Assembly: GCF_902141845.1 (NCBI RefSeq)
Contig: NZ_CABFPH010000041.1
Span: 1-46,001, forward strand
Direction: 5' to 3'
DNA length: 46,001 nucleotides
Source: Methylobacterium symbioticum
GTDB lineage: Bacteria; Pseudomonadota; Alphaproteobacteria; Rhizobiales; Beijerinckiaceae
Shown here: positions 1 through 7,693 of the stretch, one piece after another
Layout of the letters: each line of letters opens with the position of its first letter
Position numbering within the stretch: position 1 is the first letter of the stretch
Notes under the pieces: model-generated
The model's input: the letters and a program-made list of their open reading frames with translations, nothing else
What the model was told of the DNA's origin: nothing
Databases searched by the model: none
Position numbers and translations under genes: made by a program

Positions 1-13
1 CGGCTGGAGAGCT

Positions 14-2056
14 GTGCGGACATTGGGGCATATCCGCCGCCGATCGCGCGGATCTATTTCGGCTCTCCAGGCGTCTGAACCCAGGAGAGCCCTCAAGCGC
101 AGCGCCCGTCGCGCTCGGCTCGTCGTGAGCGGAGTTCAACCGGTGGCTGTCGCGATCCAGGCAAACGAAGCACAGCTCCCGGCACGAACCGCCTCCGTCG
201 CTCTGTCCCTGGGCGCACTCGGCATCGTCTACGGCGATATCGGCACCAGTCCGCTCTATGCGCTCAAGGAGACCGTCAAGGTCGCAGCCGCAAGTGGCCC
301 CCTCCAGCAAGACGCGGTGCTCGGCTCCGTCTCCCTCATTCTCTGGTCGCTGTTCCTCATCGTCGCGCTTAAGTATGCCATCTTAATCCTGCGCGCGGAC
401 AATCATGGCGAGGGCGGCATCGTGGCCATGCTCGCCCTGCTCGGTGCCCGGCACGCACCTCCCCGCTCTTGGCGCGCCCTCTTGCTCGTCGTCGGCCTGA
501 TCGGCGCCGCGCTGCTCTACGGCGACGGAGCGATCACCCCGGCCATCTCGGTGCTCTCGGCCGTCGAGGGCTTGAAGGTCGATGCCCCCGGCGTGACGCC
601 CTTCGTGGTGCCGGCCACCGTCGTCATCCTGATCGGTCTGTTCTCGGTCCAGCGGAAGGGAACCGGCTTCATCGGGCGCCTGTTCGGACCCGTCATGCTG
701 CTGTGGTTTGCCACCATCGCGGTCGTTGGCGCGGCCGGCATCCGACAGAACCCAGAGATCCTGGCGGCTCTGAACCCGTTCCACGCCGTCCATTACCTAG
801 TCACCGCGCATCTGCCGGTCAGCTTCGCCATGCTGGGTGCGGCCTTCCTGGCGGTCACGGGCGGCGAGGCGATGTACGCCGATCTCGGCCATTTCGGGCG
901 CGCACCGATCCGTATGGCGTGGTTCACGATCGTGCTGCCCGCCCTCGTGCTGAACTACCTCGGCCAGGGCGCGCTGCTGCTCTCGAACCCGGAGGCGGTC
1001 GACAACCCGTTCTTCCAGCTCGCGCCGGGCTGGATCCACTACCTGCTCGTGGCGTTCGCCACGCTCGCCACGGTGATCGCCTCCCAAGCCATCATCTCCG
1101 GTGCGTTCTCCTTGACCGAGCAGGCGATCAAGCTTGGCTTCTTCCCGCGCATGCGCATCGTCCACACCTCCGGCGAGGAAGCCGGGCAGATCTACGTGCC
1201 GATCGTCAACTGGCTCTTGGCGATCGCGACGCTGGGCGCTGTGCTGGCCTTCGGCTCGTCGGACGCGCTCGCGGGCGCCTACGGTATCGCGGTGTCATTG
1301 CTGATGGTGATCACCACCGTCTTGGCGGCGCTGATCGCCGTGCACTGGGGCTTCAACCTCGCCCTCGTGCTCGCCGTCAATGGCGCCTTCCTGCTCGTGG
1401 ATCTGACCTTCTTCAGCGCCAACACGCTGAAGCTGTTCGAGGGTGGCTGGTTTCCGCTGCTGTTGGCGGCGGGCGTGGCCTTCCTGATGCTGACGTGGCG
1501 GCGCGGTACGCAGCTTGTGGAAGCGGCTCGGGTGCAGCTGCGCATGCCTGAGGAAGAATTCCTGCGTCGGGCCGAAGCCAAGCATCTGCCGCGCATCCCG
1601 GGCACAGGGGCGTTCTTGACCTCGGCCGAAGATGGCATGCCATTGCCGCTGATGAATTTCGTGCGCCACCTTGAGGTGCTGCACGAGCGCGTGCTGCTGA
1701 TCACGGTGCAGACCCTGGACGTGCCGCATGCCTCCGAGGCCGAGCAGGTCGCGGTGGTGCCGATCGCTCAGGATGTCACGCGGGTCATCCTGCGCTTCGG
1801 CTTCATGGACACCGTGCACGTCCCGCGCGCCTTGAGGCGGGCGGGAGAGGACGGTAGGCTGCCGGGCGTCGACGTGGACCGCCTGAGCTACTTCATCAGC
1901 CACGAGACGGTCGTCGCCTCTGAGAAGCATCCCGGTATGGCGGGTTGGCGCGAGGAGATCTTCGCACTGATGCAGCGCAATGCCGAGGAGACGGCGAGCT
2001 ACTTTTGCGTGCCGGCCCGTCAGGTGATGGAGGTCGGCACCGAGGTCGAGGTGTGA
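14..2056 (+). CDS. kup: Kup-family potassium uptake protein
   Basis: This is a low-affinity K+/H+ symporter of the inner membrane (KUP/HAK/KT family). The family signature GIVYGDIGTSPLYAL lies near residues 69-83. About 12 hydrophobic segments follow up to about residue 500, and then the usual hydrophilic cytoplasmic tail. The encoded protein has 680 residues against about 620-640 for most bacterial Kup proteins. The surplus is an Arg-rich N-terminus before the conserved core, so a start inside the first 45 codons (for example the GTG near 126) is possible. The GTG at 14 is preceded by GGAGAG, which argues for the long form. Only 13 bases precede it in the window, so its promoter is not visible. 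The next small gene starts directly after the stop. The family is certain; only the start is open. Confidence 0.93.
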   Translation: MRTLGHIRRRSRGSISALQASEPRRALKRSARRARLVVSGVQPVAVAIQANEAQLPARTASVALSLGALGIVYGDIGTSPLYALKETVKVAAASGPLQQDAVLGSVSLILWSLFLIVALKYAILILRADNHGEGGIVAMLALLGARHAPPRSWRALLLVVGLIGAALLYGDGAITPAISVLSAVEGLKVDAPGVTPFVVPATVVILIGLFSVQRKGTGFIGRLFGPVMLLWFATIAVVGAAGIRQNPEILAALNPFHAVHYLVTAHLPVSFAMLGAAFLAVTGGEAMYADLGHFGRAPIRMAWFTIVLPALVLNYLGQGALLLSNPEAVDNPFFQLAPGWIHYLLVAFATLATVIASQAIISGAFSLTEQAIKLGFFPRMRIVHTSGEEAGQIYVPIVNWLLAIATLGAVLAFGSSDALAGAYGIAVSLLMVITTVLAALIAVHWGFNLALVLAVNGAFLLVDLTFFSANTLKLFEGGWFPLLLAAGVAFLMLTWRRGTQLVEAARVQLRMPEEEFLRRAEAKHLPRIPGTGAFLTSAEDGMPLPLMNFVRHLEVLHERVLLITVQTLDVPHASEAEQVAVVPIAQDVTRVILRFGFMDTVHVPRALRRAGEDGRLPGVDVDRLSYFISHETVVASEKHPGMAGWREEIFALMQRNAEETASYFCVPARQVMEVGTEVEV

Positions 2057-2296
2057 GTGGAGGCTCTCATGGGATCAATCGTATGCCCCGTGTGCGGACT
2101 CTCGGACTTCGAGATCCACCCGCAGGCGGAAGATGGGCTTGCGGCGGCCGCGGTGTGGACGGACGCGTTCGTGCGACGCTGCCAGCACGTTCAGGAACGA
2201 AGGCACCGAGCTGATCTCAAGTCACACACCTGTCCGCACTGGGCGCGCGCCGTGCAAGATGCCGCTGAACAGGTCAGCCGGGAGGCATCTGCTTAA
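2057..2296 (+). CDS. Small Cys/His-rich hypothetical protein
   Basis: This is a 79-codon reading frame that begins with GTG directly after the kup stop codon; an ATG four codons later is an alternative start. The product has a CPVC pair near the N-terminus, a later RRCQHV segment and a TCPHW segment. That spacing could form a small zinc-binding fold, but I do not recognise a family. It has no signal peptide or membrane segment. The immediate junction with kup suggests co-transcription and translational coupling. A second overlapping frame of similar length exists here (2133-2423), so coding status rests on the Cys/His pattern and the tight spacing, not on strong homology. Confidence 0.5.
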   Translation: MEALMGSIVCPVCGLSDFEIHPQAEDGLAAAAVWTDAFVRRCQHVQERRHRADLKSHTCPHWARAVQDAAEQVSREASA

Positions 2297-2585
2297 TCCT
2301 ATTCAAGAGGGTCGGCTCTGGTGGAGCGGATCTGCGGCGTCCTCGCCGTCAGCCCGTGGTGGCGCTGCGACGGCATTTACCATCCCGATCAGCGCGTGCA
2401 GGCCGAGCGAGGCGCGACCTTGATGACGACCGCGTCGCTGACCGGTTCAACATGCATGATACTAAGAGACCCGAGAACGAGGGGAAAACGGCGTCGTGGC
2501 CTGGCGCTCTCCGCATGAAGGAGGACCAGACTTCGGTACCCGTTGATAAGCCGTCAGCGAACGTATCTCGGCCTGACGGTTACAC

Positions 2586-3740
2586 TCATTGTGGCTTCGG
2601 TTCAGCCGCCTGATGCTCTGGTGGCGTTATAGGAGCAGGCTCTTCGGAGAGCTGCTTGCGACGACCTGCCAGCTGGCTTTGAACATCTGCCAGCTCCTGG
2701 CGGACTGAGTGTATCTGCTTGTCAAGATCCGCTAGTTCCGTGTTTCGTCGAGCCATGCTGTCGCTAAGCGTGGACAGTTGGGCCTGCGCGTCAGCCTGCC
2801 GGTTCTGCAGAGCTTCTATTTCCGTGCTCAACCTGTCCCGAGTGTCCTGAAGCTTCTTGACCGCAGCCTCAGTTTGACTGCGCTCAACGGCGACACGGTC
2901 GCGGTCCGCCTGAGCGGTGGCCACATCCTTCTGCGCAGATGTGAGACTGTTCCGAGCCTGTTGAAGCTGCTGGCTTGATTGATCGATATCGGCCGTCAGC
3001 TTAGTCCGGTCGGCGCTCAAGCTACTGATCACTTGCTCGAGGTCAGCGCGTTGCCTGGATGCCTTCTCAATCTCGGCCTTCGCGTCCGAAAGCGCCTTCT
3101 GCGCGGCTGCTGACCCCTCGCGAGCCGTCTGCTGGCTCTGCTCGGCCTGGGCGAGTTCCGCCGACTTGACCGCGCTCTCCTGCATCAGGGTTGCGAGGCT
3201 GCCCCGTAGCAAGGCCTCCTGCTCGCGTGCTTCCTCCAGCCGCGCTCCGACATTCGCCAGATCTTGGGTACGGGTCTTGGCAGCCTGATCGGCTTTGTCC
3301 GCGACCTCACGCAATGGCGCAATCTTCTGCTCGGCCTCCTGAATCTGAGCCTGCAGATCGCTGAGGCGCTGTATCTGCGCCTGCTGCTCTTCAGTTGCTG
3401 CACTCGTCTTCCGCTCGGCTGCCTCCTGATCCTGGCGCAGCGTCGCGAGCCGGGCTTGCAGCTGCTCGACGTCCTGAGTGGCTTGACGCCCCTGCTGTTC
3501 TGCCGTCGCGATCCTGGCCTGCAAGGTCGACAAGGTGCCAGTGGTCAGTCGCTGCTGAGCCAGCTCGTTCTGCAGGTTGACCTGCTCCGCCTGGAGCGAG
3601 CTGATGCTCCGCTCGAAAGCTCGGCGGTGCTTGGCATGCACGGCAGTGACGATGACCAGCCAGACTAAAAGAACGGCCGCCACGACGGCTAGACTTAAGG
3701 TTAAGGGGCGACGCAGTTCGGACTGGACATCGATCGCCAT
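2586..3740 (-). CDS. Membrane-anchored long coiled-coil protein
   Basis: This 384-residue protein has one membrane segment at about residues 15-35 (LTLSLAVVAAVLLVWLVIV) and then about 310 residues rich in Gln, Ala, Glu, Lys and Leu, with heptad-like spacing and many AQLQ/TAEQQ-type stretches. These features predict a long coiled coil. The tail, after about residue 365, is Pro-rich. There is no Cys and no catalytic motif. Such single-span coiled-coil proteins often act as envelope or cell-shape scaffolds or tether partners, but the sequence gives no direct function. The ATG at 3740 fits, since the membrane segment follows directly. Base composition is less extreme than in neighbouring metal genes. 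It stands alone, with no gene on the same strand within 350 bases upstream. It is certainly coding; the function is unknown. Confidence 0.75.
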   Translation of the reverse strand: MAIDVQSELRRPLTLSLAVVAAVLLVWLVIVTAVHAKHRRAFERSISSLQAEQVNLQNELAQQRLTTGTLSTLQARIATAEQQGRQATQDVEQLQARLATLRQDQEAAERKTSAATEEQQAQIQRLSDLQAQIQEAEQKIAPLREVADKADQAAKTRTQDLANVGARLEEAREQEALLRGSLATLMQESAVKSAELAQAEQSQQTAREGSAAAQKALSDAKAEIEKASRQRADLEQVISSLSADRTKLTADIDQSSQQLQQARNSLTSAQKDVATAQADRDRVAVERSQTEAAVKKLQDTRDRLSTEIEALQNRQADAQAQLSTLSDSMARRNTELADLDKQIHSVRQELADVQSQLAGRRKQLSEEPAPITPPEHQAAEPKPQ

Positions 3741-4110
3741 GATTTACCCGCGCGTTGCAGAGGATCCGGGCTTTAACGCAGGAGCGTGGCGGATAGGTCC
3801 GGCTTCGGACGATTCGATGATCGTGCGGCCGGGTGCGGTCGAGCCGGCGCGCTCGCCCGAGGTGCAGGTTATCGCCACCCGCTATCCGCATCGTGCAACT
3901 TCTACCCACAACCTTGACCGCATAGGCTTCAGATCGATCTCTCGGAAATTGAGGGCGGTACACCGGCCTGCAGCAGAACCTGGACGTGCTGGCTCGGCGC
4001 GATCACAATACCCTGATCAACGAGCCCAGTAGCAGGTCGGATCGAGCGTCTGAAGATATTCAAGCACGTGATGTTTTGCTGCGCCGAATAAATATCCATA
4101 GATAAATAAC
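3741..4110. other. Intergenic region without a supported gene
   Basis: No reading frame here has convincing start, composition and context. It should carry the promoter of the coiled-coil gene (start 3740). A roughly 50-codon stretch on the + strand, about 3951-4101, reads like protein with mixed polar and hydrophobic residues. It has no start codon and follows a stop, so at most it is a gene remnant. The region is less GC-rich near 4020-4110 than its surroundings. Confidence 0.5.
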
Positions 4111-4686
4111 CTAAATCGCGTGCGCGACGGTCATGCTGCGAACGATTAACGCGAATAACAGGAAAAATGCCGTCTCGTCCCAGCAACTCAGAACAGAAGA
4201 CGTAAGTCTCGCTCGGGAATGCAAGGCAAGCACAGCGCTCAGAAATGCAGACATGAAAAGCAAGCTTGCAAGGGTCTTGGCTGCCGTCTCCGGCTTCGAC
4301 AAAACTGCAAACAGGCTCAGAAGAGCAAACTTGGAAATAATGTGGGTTATCCTTACATAGTTGAGTTGTGCTATGCGCAGGCGTGCTGCGGCGAGGCGCT
4401 CTTCAGACATGGAGGGTACCGAGTTCTGATCGGCCAGCGCCGAACGGCTTCCGCGGCGGACCGCGAAAAGGCCTACAACGCGTCGTCGCAGCCTCCAGGT
4501 GACACGCAACCCGATCATGGCAGGTGCGATCCCGAATAGGCCGGTTCGGAGACCCCACACGACCGTGCCCTTGATGCAACGGGCCAGAGCAGACAAAATC
4601 ATCGCCTGCAGCCGGACCAAACGACTGACCCGCTGGAGGGAGCGAGGTTTACGCGTGGCTATTCTGTTGCCGCCTCTCTTCAGCAC
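4111..4686 (-). CDS. Small integral membrane protein of unknown function
   Basis: This frame of 191 codons starts with GTG at 4686, preceded by AAAGGA at a suitable distance. The product has a basic N-terminus and a weak hydrophobic stretch around residues 28-60. An Arg-rich linker follows, and then three hydrophobic segments in the last 85 residues (around ISKFALLSLFAVL, LASLLFMSAFLSAVLAL and ETAAFFLLFALIV-like sequence). That pattern suggests a polytopic inner-membrane protein. I do not recognise a family. The GC content is lower than in neighbouring genes, which could mean foreign origin. It lies just downstream of, and on the same strand as, the CDF transporter gene's tail (4750-5709), with about 60 bases between. 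A start at the internal ATG (residue 28) is possible. Confidence 0.5.
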   Translation of the reverse strand: MLKRGGNRIATRKPRSLQRVSRLVRLQAMILSALARCIKGTVVWGLRTGLFGIAPAMIGLRVTWRLRRRVVGLFAVRRGSRSALADQNSVPSMSEERLAAARLRIAQLNYVRITHIISKFALLSLFAVLSKPETAAKTLASLLFMSAFLSAVLALHSRARLTSSVLSCWDETAFFLLFALIVRSMTVAHAI

Positions 4687-4749
4687 AGTTGGTCCTTTCC
4701 GGCCTGCCCGATCTCAGCAGGATCGATATGGGAAAGCACGGGCTTGTAC

Positions 4750-4842
4750 CTAGGCCGCCCCGGACCGATTAAGAGGACAGACCGATGACTCATCAGTTTC
4801 GACTTGTAATGTTGTGTGATTGATCGCGAACTTTTCTTGGAG
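4750..4842 (-). other. In-frame remainder of the CDF exporter beyond the premature TAA
   Basis: Reading the frame of the 4843-5709 gene through its stop gives LQEKFAINHTTLQVETD and a short tail, ending at a TAG (4750-4752). HTTLQVET is the usual closing strand of the CDF cytoplasmic domain. The segment is therefore the original 3' end of that gene and not intergenic DNA. It would be expressed only by stop-codon readthrough or reversion. Confidence 0.85.
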
Positions 4843-5709
4843 TTATCGACCTATTTGTATCAAATACTGGTCGCCCGGATAGCCATCCGGCATGATAAGG
4901 TGAGCTGTGAGCGCTGTCTCCGTTGTGCTCAAGGGCCAGACGTGGAGATCGTGCAACTCCCTCACGCCGGTCCGGGAGGCGAGATAGTCACGGATAGTGG
5001 AGAGCTCGATGCCGGGGGGAACGGCTGCCAGCGACATCGTCACGCTGTCACGCAGAAGGCCCCAGGTTCCCCAGACAATGACCGCGTTGATGACGAGGCT
5101 GACCACGGGATCAAGCCAGAGCCAGCCCGTCAGCAGAATTACCAATCCGGCAACGACGACACCGGCTGAAACGCCAGCATCCGCTGCCATGTGCAGAAAG
5201 GCGCCTCTGATGTTGAGATCGCCCTTTCGTCCCGACGCGAACAGCCACGCCGTGAAGCCGTTGAGGACCAAGGCTGCCGTAGCTACGATCATGACGGTCT
5301 TGCCGGCGACGGGTTCGGGGTGGAACAGGCGCTGCACTGCTTCCCAGCTCAAGGCCCCAATCGTCACGAGAAGGAAGACGGCGTTGAAGAGCGCAGCGAG
5401 AATGGATGTCCCCTTCAAACCATACGTGAAGCGCGCCGTCGGCGCGCGCTTGCCGAGGATTGCTGCCGACCAAGCGACGAGTAGGCCCAACACATCTGAA
5501 AAATTGTGGGCGGCATCCGCCAACAATGCCATGGAGTTGCTGAGATAGCCGTAAACAGCTTGAATGAGAACGATGGTGACGTTCAGGACCACGCCGATGG
5601 CGAACGCCTTGCCAAAGTCGGCAGGCGCATGACTATGACCTGCCCCGTGTCCGTGAGGGTGGTCCGCATGGTCGTGCTGGCCGCCGTGGTCGTGGTGGTG
5701 ATCTAACAT
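4843..5709 (-). CDS. CDF-family metal exporter (CzcD/ZitB-like), C-terminus lost to a nonsense codon
   Basis: This cation diffusion facilitator exports Zn2+ (or Cd2+/Co2+) from the cytoplasm in exchange for H+. The N-terminus is His-rich (HHHDHGGQHDH), followed by six membrane segments. Both zinc-site pairs are present: HNFSD in helix 2 and HMAAD in helix 5. The cytoplasmic domain starts normally with VRELHDLHVW but stops after DQYLIQIGR. The same frame continues past the TAA at 4843-4845 for 31 more codons and encodes the missing conserved end, including HTTLQVET. The gene therefore appears to be a recent nonsense allele (probably CAA to TAA) of a protein of about 320 residues. The truncated 288-residue form lacks the last beta strand of the metal-binding dimer domain and may be weak or inactive. 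Confidence 0.9.
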   Translation of the reverse strand: MLDHHHDHGGQHDHADHPHGHGAGHSHAPADFGKAFAIGVVLNVTIVLIQAVYGYLSNSMALLADAAHNFSDVLGLLVAWSAAILGKRAPTARFTYGLKGTSILAALFNAVFLLVTIGALSWEAVQRLFHPEPVAGKTVMIVATAALVLNGFTAWLFASGRKGDLNIRGAFLHMAADAGVSAGVVVAGLVILLTGWLWLDPVVSLVINAVIVWGTWGLLRDSVTMSLAAVPPGIELSTIRDYLASRTGVRELHDLHVWPLSTTETALTAHLIMPDGYPGDQYLIQIGR

Positions 5710-5910
5710 GAACTCCGATCCGTCAGTGGCAACGACATCCCTATGATAGCGGTCGAGTCCACATTTCCATCGCTTGCGATCCTCTCACAGGCTCCTTCAG
5801 TCGCCCGCAGTCGATGCGAGCAGTGCACCGTAGCGGAACGTAGCGATACGTCTGGACGGCTCGGTGAAGGTACCCTCACCGCGATCAGCGCGCGCCGTCG
5901 TCACGGTCCC

Positions 5911-6228
5911 TTACAGGATGCCGCTACCGGTACAGTCTACGCTCACAGGTACAGGCGAGCCCTTGAGATCGAGCGTAGATCCGCCGCTGCACGCGACCAA
6001 TCCCTTCGCGTTGCGAGTGAAAAAGGCGAGGCGCAAGAGGCGGACGGACGCGTGACCCGTAAGGACGCTGTCGTCCGCACGCCGGATCTCGAAAGGTAGC
6101 GAGTCGAAGCCAAACGTACTGCCGCTGTCGCCCAAGCCAAGCTGAATACCGGGCAGCGCCGCGCCGCCACAGCTGGATAGGAATGGCAGCGATGCTCCGA
6201 GGCAGGTATAGAGCAAGCCTTTCCGCAT
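5911..6228 (-). CDS. Small predicted lipoprotein
   Basis: The open frame reaches back to 6375, but the best start is the ATG at 6228. It is preceded by GAGGGAG at proper spacing and gives a classical lipoprotein signal: MRKGLLYTCLGASLPFLSSC. The LSSC sequence is a lipobox, so the mature protein would be lipid-anchored at Cys20. The remaining 85 residues are Gly-rich and contain two more Cys (ACSGG and DCTGS) that could pair in the periplasm. I recognise no family. It is flanked on the same strand by the CDF-domain protein upstream and the CDF exporter downstream. That would allow an envelope metal-stress role, but this is guesswork. Confidence 0.6.
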   Translation of the reverse strand: MRKGLLYTCLGASLPFLSSCGGAALPGIQLGLGDSGSTFGFDSLPFEIRRADDSVLTGHASVRLLRLAFFTRNAKGLVACSGGSTLDLKGSPVPVSVDCTGSGIL

Positions 6229-6394
6229 CGCTCCCTCGTTGATCATGCCGTCCGAAATGGGAGTGCGCCGTTTTCTGCTACTGCCGGCCAGTCGAGCATG
6301 AAGGTTTGCGGCAATGGACGCTCTCGGAACACGGGACAGCAGCCGAGCAGATCGGCCATCCGATGTCGTTTTCATAGGGCCGAGCAGGCGGCTT

Positions 6395-7001
6395 TCGCAC
6401 GCGCTCAGGTCTTTCGCAGCTTCTCCTCTTCCTGCAGAACCTCGTTCTCGACCTGCACGGTGACGTGGCGCGTGTTGAACTCGGCCGCCATGATCTGCTG
6501 CACCGCTTTGAGGATGCGCGCGGCCTCGGCCATGTCGGCTACGACGACGTGGGCGCTCATGGTGTCGATGCCGGAGGTGATCGAGCGCACATGCAGGTCG
6601 TGGACAGAACGCACCCCCGGGATTGCCAGCAACTGACGCTCGACGATGCGGGTGATCACAGACGCGACATCTGAGCCACGGAAGCCGTTCGCAGCCTCAT
6701 AGGCATCCAGCGGTTGAGCGCGCGCGCCCTGTGCTCCGGGTGCGCCCGAAGCGAGCATGATGAGACCGGCGACGAAGGCGTAGTTGATGTTCGGCATCTG
6801 TATTCTCGCGGATGAACCGTCCTCACCAGCTCGGCTTGTCGCAGTTCCGTTGCCCCTGGTCGCGGTCACAGCCGTCCCGAACATCCGCTCCGGGCACCGG
6901 AGCCGAACCTGAACGCGTAGCCCGGTGTACGGTACCGCCAAGCCGGATTTCGCTTCATCATCGCACGGGAAAGCCGCGGTTGCGAACCGCCCTGTCCCTC
7001 C
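6395..7001 (-). repeat. Inverted duplicate of the segment at 35022-35516 (copy 1)
   Basis: This segment, read on the minus strand, matches 35022-35516 of the plus strand along the whole CDF-domain gene, about 10 bases past its stop (TGAGCGCGTGCGA), and from a GGAGGGACAGGGCGGTTCG block upstream. Copy 1 is about 112 bases longer, and all the extra lies between that block and the start codon. The similarity stops abruptly at both ends, which points to a duplicated module. Confidence 0.85.
6405..6797 (-). CDS. Stand-alone CDF C-terminal-domain protein (copy 1)
   Basis: This 130-residue protein has only the cytoplasmic metal-binding fold of cation diffusion facilitators. Residues about 45-125 contain IPGVRSVHDLHVRSITSG, SAHVVV and RHVTVQVE, which align with the C-terminus of the complete CDF at 26022-26936. 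No six-helix transporter part is present. A hydrophobic N-terminus (INYAFVAGLIMLASG) ends in GARAQ, like a signal-peptidase site, but has no positive n-region, so export is uncertain. In HDLHVW the Trp is replaced by Arg in both copies. The frame is open upstream to 7055, but composition and the second copy favour the ATG at 6797. It differs at 13 of 130 positions from the protein at 35114-35506. It could be a metal-binding or dimerising partner for CDF exporters, or a CDF relic. Confidence 0.75.
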   Translation of the reverse strand: MPNINYAFVAGLIMLASGAPGAQGARAQPLDAYEAANGFRGSDVASVITRIVERQLLAIPGVRSVHDLHVRSITSGIDTMSAHVVVADMAEAARILKAVQQIMAAEFNTRHVTVQVENEVLQEEEKLRKT

Positions 7002-7053
7002 TGCGTTGAGGCGGCACAGCTTTGCGGCTGTCCACTGAGCCACAGGAGACGCC

Positions 7054-7644
7054 ATGTCCCGATTTGCCCTTTCTCTCGCACCGCTTCTCGTCCTGACCGG
7101 CTTGGCCGCGGCCCAGACGGGTCCGGCGCCTCAGGCGCCCGCTCCTGCCGCCACACCTCCGGGCGCTGCGCAACCCGCCCACGGCACCACCGGTCACAAG
7201 GAGCGCGAGCACGAGGGCCTACAGGCCGCGAAGGTCTCGCTCGCCCAGGCTCTCGACACGGCCGAGAGCAAGGGGCCGGGCCGCGCGATCGAGGCGGACT
7301 TCGAGAATGAGGGCGGCAAATCGTATTACGAGATCAAGGTGCTCGGCAGCGACGGCAAGCTCACCGATCACCACATCGACGCCAATTCGGGTCAGGTGAT
7401 CAAGAGCGACAACCACCCGATCGAGAGCTACTTCATCCGTCTGAAGCCCTCCGACGTACAGAATGCCCCCGCGAGCCTGAAGCAGGCGGTCGCGACCGCC
7501 GAGCAGAAGGCGGGCGGCAAAGCGGCCGAGGCGGAGGTCGAGCGCGCGGCCGACAGTGTGCAGTACAAGATCACGGTGGTGACCGGCAGCCAGTCGCAGG
7601 AGATCAGGGTTGGGGCCGACGGAAAGATCATGCCGAACAAGTAA
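7054..7644 (+). CDS. Secreted PepSY-domain protein
   Basis: The ATG at 7054 is preceded by CAGGAGACGCC, a good ribosome site. A signal peptide (MSRFALSLAPLLVLTGLAAAQ) is followed by a Pro/Ala linker with a His cluster (HGTTGHKEREHEG). Two PepSY-type repeats then lie at about residues 60-120 and 128-196: helix-strand units around KVSLAQALDTAE...GSDGKLTDHHIDANSG and SLKQAVATAEQ...VGADGKI. PepSY domains bind or inhibit peptidases or occur in calcium- or metal-linked envelope proteins. A periplasmic role is likely, but the partner is unknown. The gene is divergent from the CDF-domain gene and convergent with the antiporter gene, with a GC-rich hairpin between. Confidence 0.85.
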   Translation: MSRFALSLAPLLVLTGLAAAQTGPAPQAPAPAATPPGAAQPAHGTTGHKEREHEGLQAAKVSLAQALDTAESKGPGRAIEADFENEGGKSYYEIKVLGSDGKLTDHHIDANSGQVIKSDNHPIESYFIRLKPSDVQNAPASLKQAVATAEQKAGGKAAEAEVERAADSVQYKITVVTGSQSQEIRVGADGKIMPNK

Positions 7645-7656
7645 GGCATGACAGAC

Positions 7657-7682
7657 CCGGGCGGGGCCTGCGCTCCGCCCGG
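7657..7682. terminator. GC-rich hairpin between convergent genes
   Basis: CCGGGCGG (7657-7664) and CCGCCCGG (7675-7682) form a perfect 8-bp stem with a 10-base loop. It lies 12 bases after the PepSY stop and 11 bases after the end of the convergent antiporter gene. There is no T-run, so it would serve as a bidirectional stop or an mRNA 3' stabiliser, not a canonical intrinsic terminator. Confidence 0.55.
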
Positions 7683-7693
7683 ATCGTACCGGG

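Noticed and set aside
3951..4101. About 50 codons of protein-like sequence on the plus strand
   Set aside because: No start codon, preceded by a stop and without a recognised motif; too little to call a gene.
6798..7055. N-terminal extension of the CDF-domain protein to 7055
   Set aside because: Although open, the extension has non-coding composition, is disrupted in the second copy by a 112-base difference, and overlaps the divergent PepSY promoter region.
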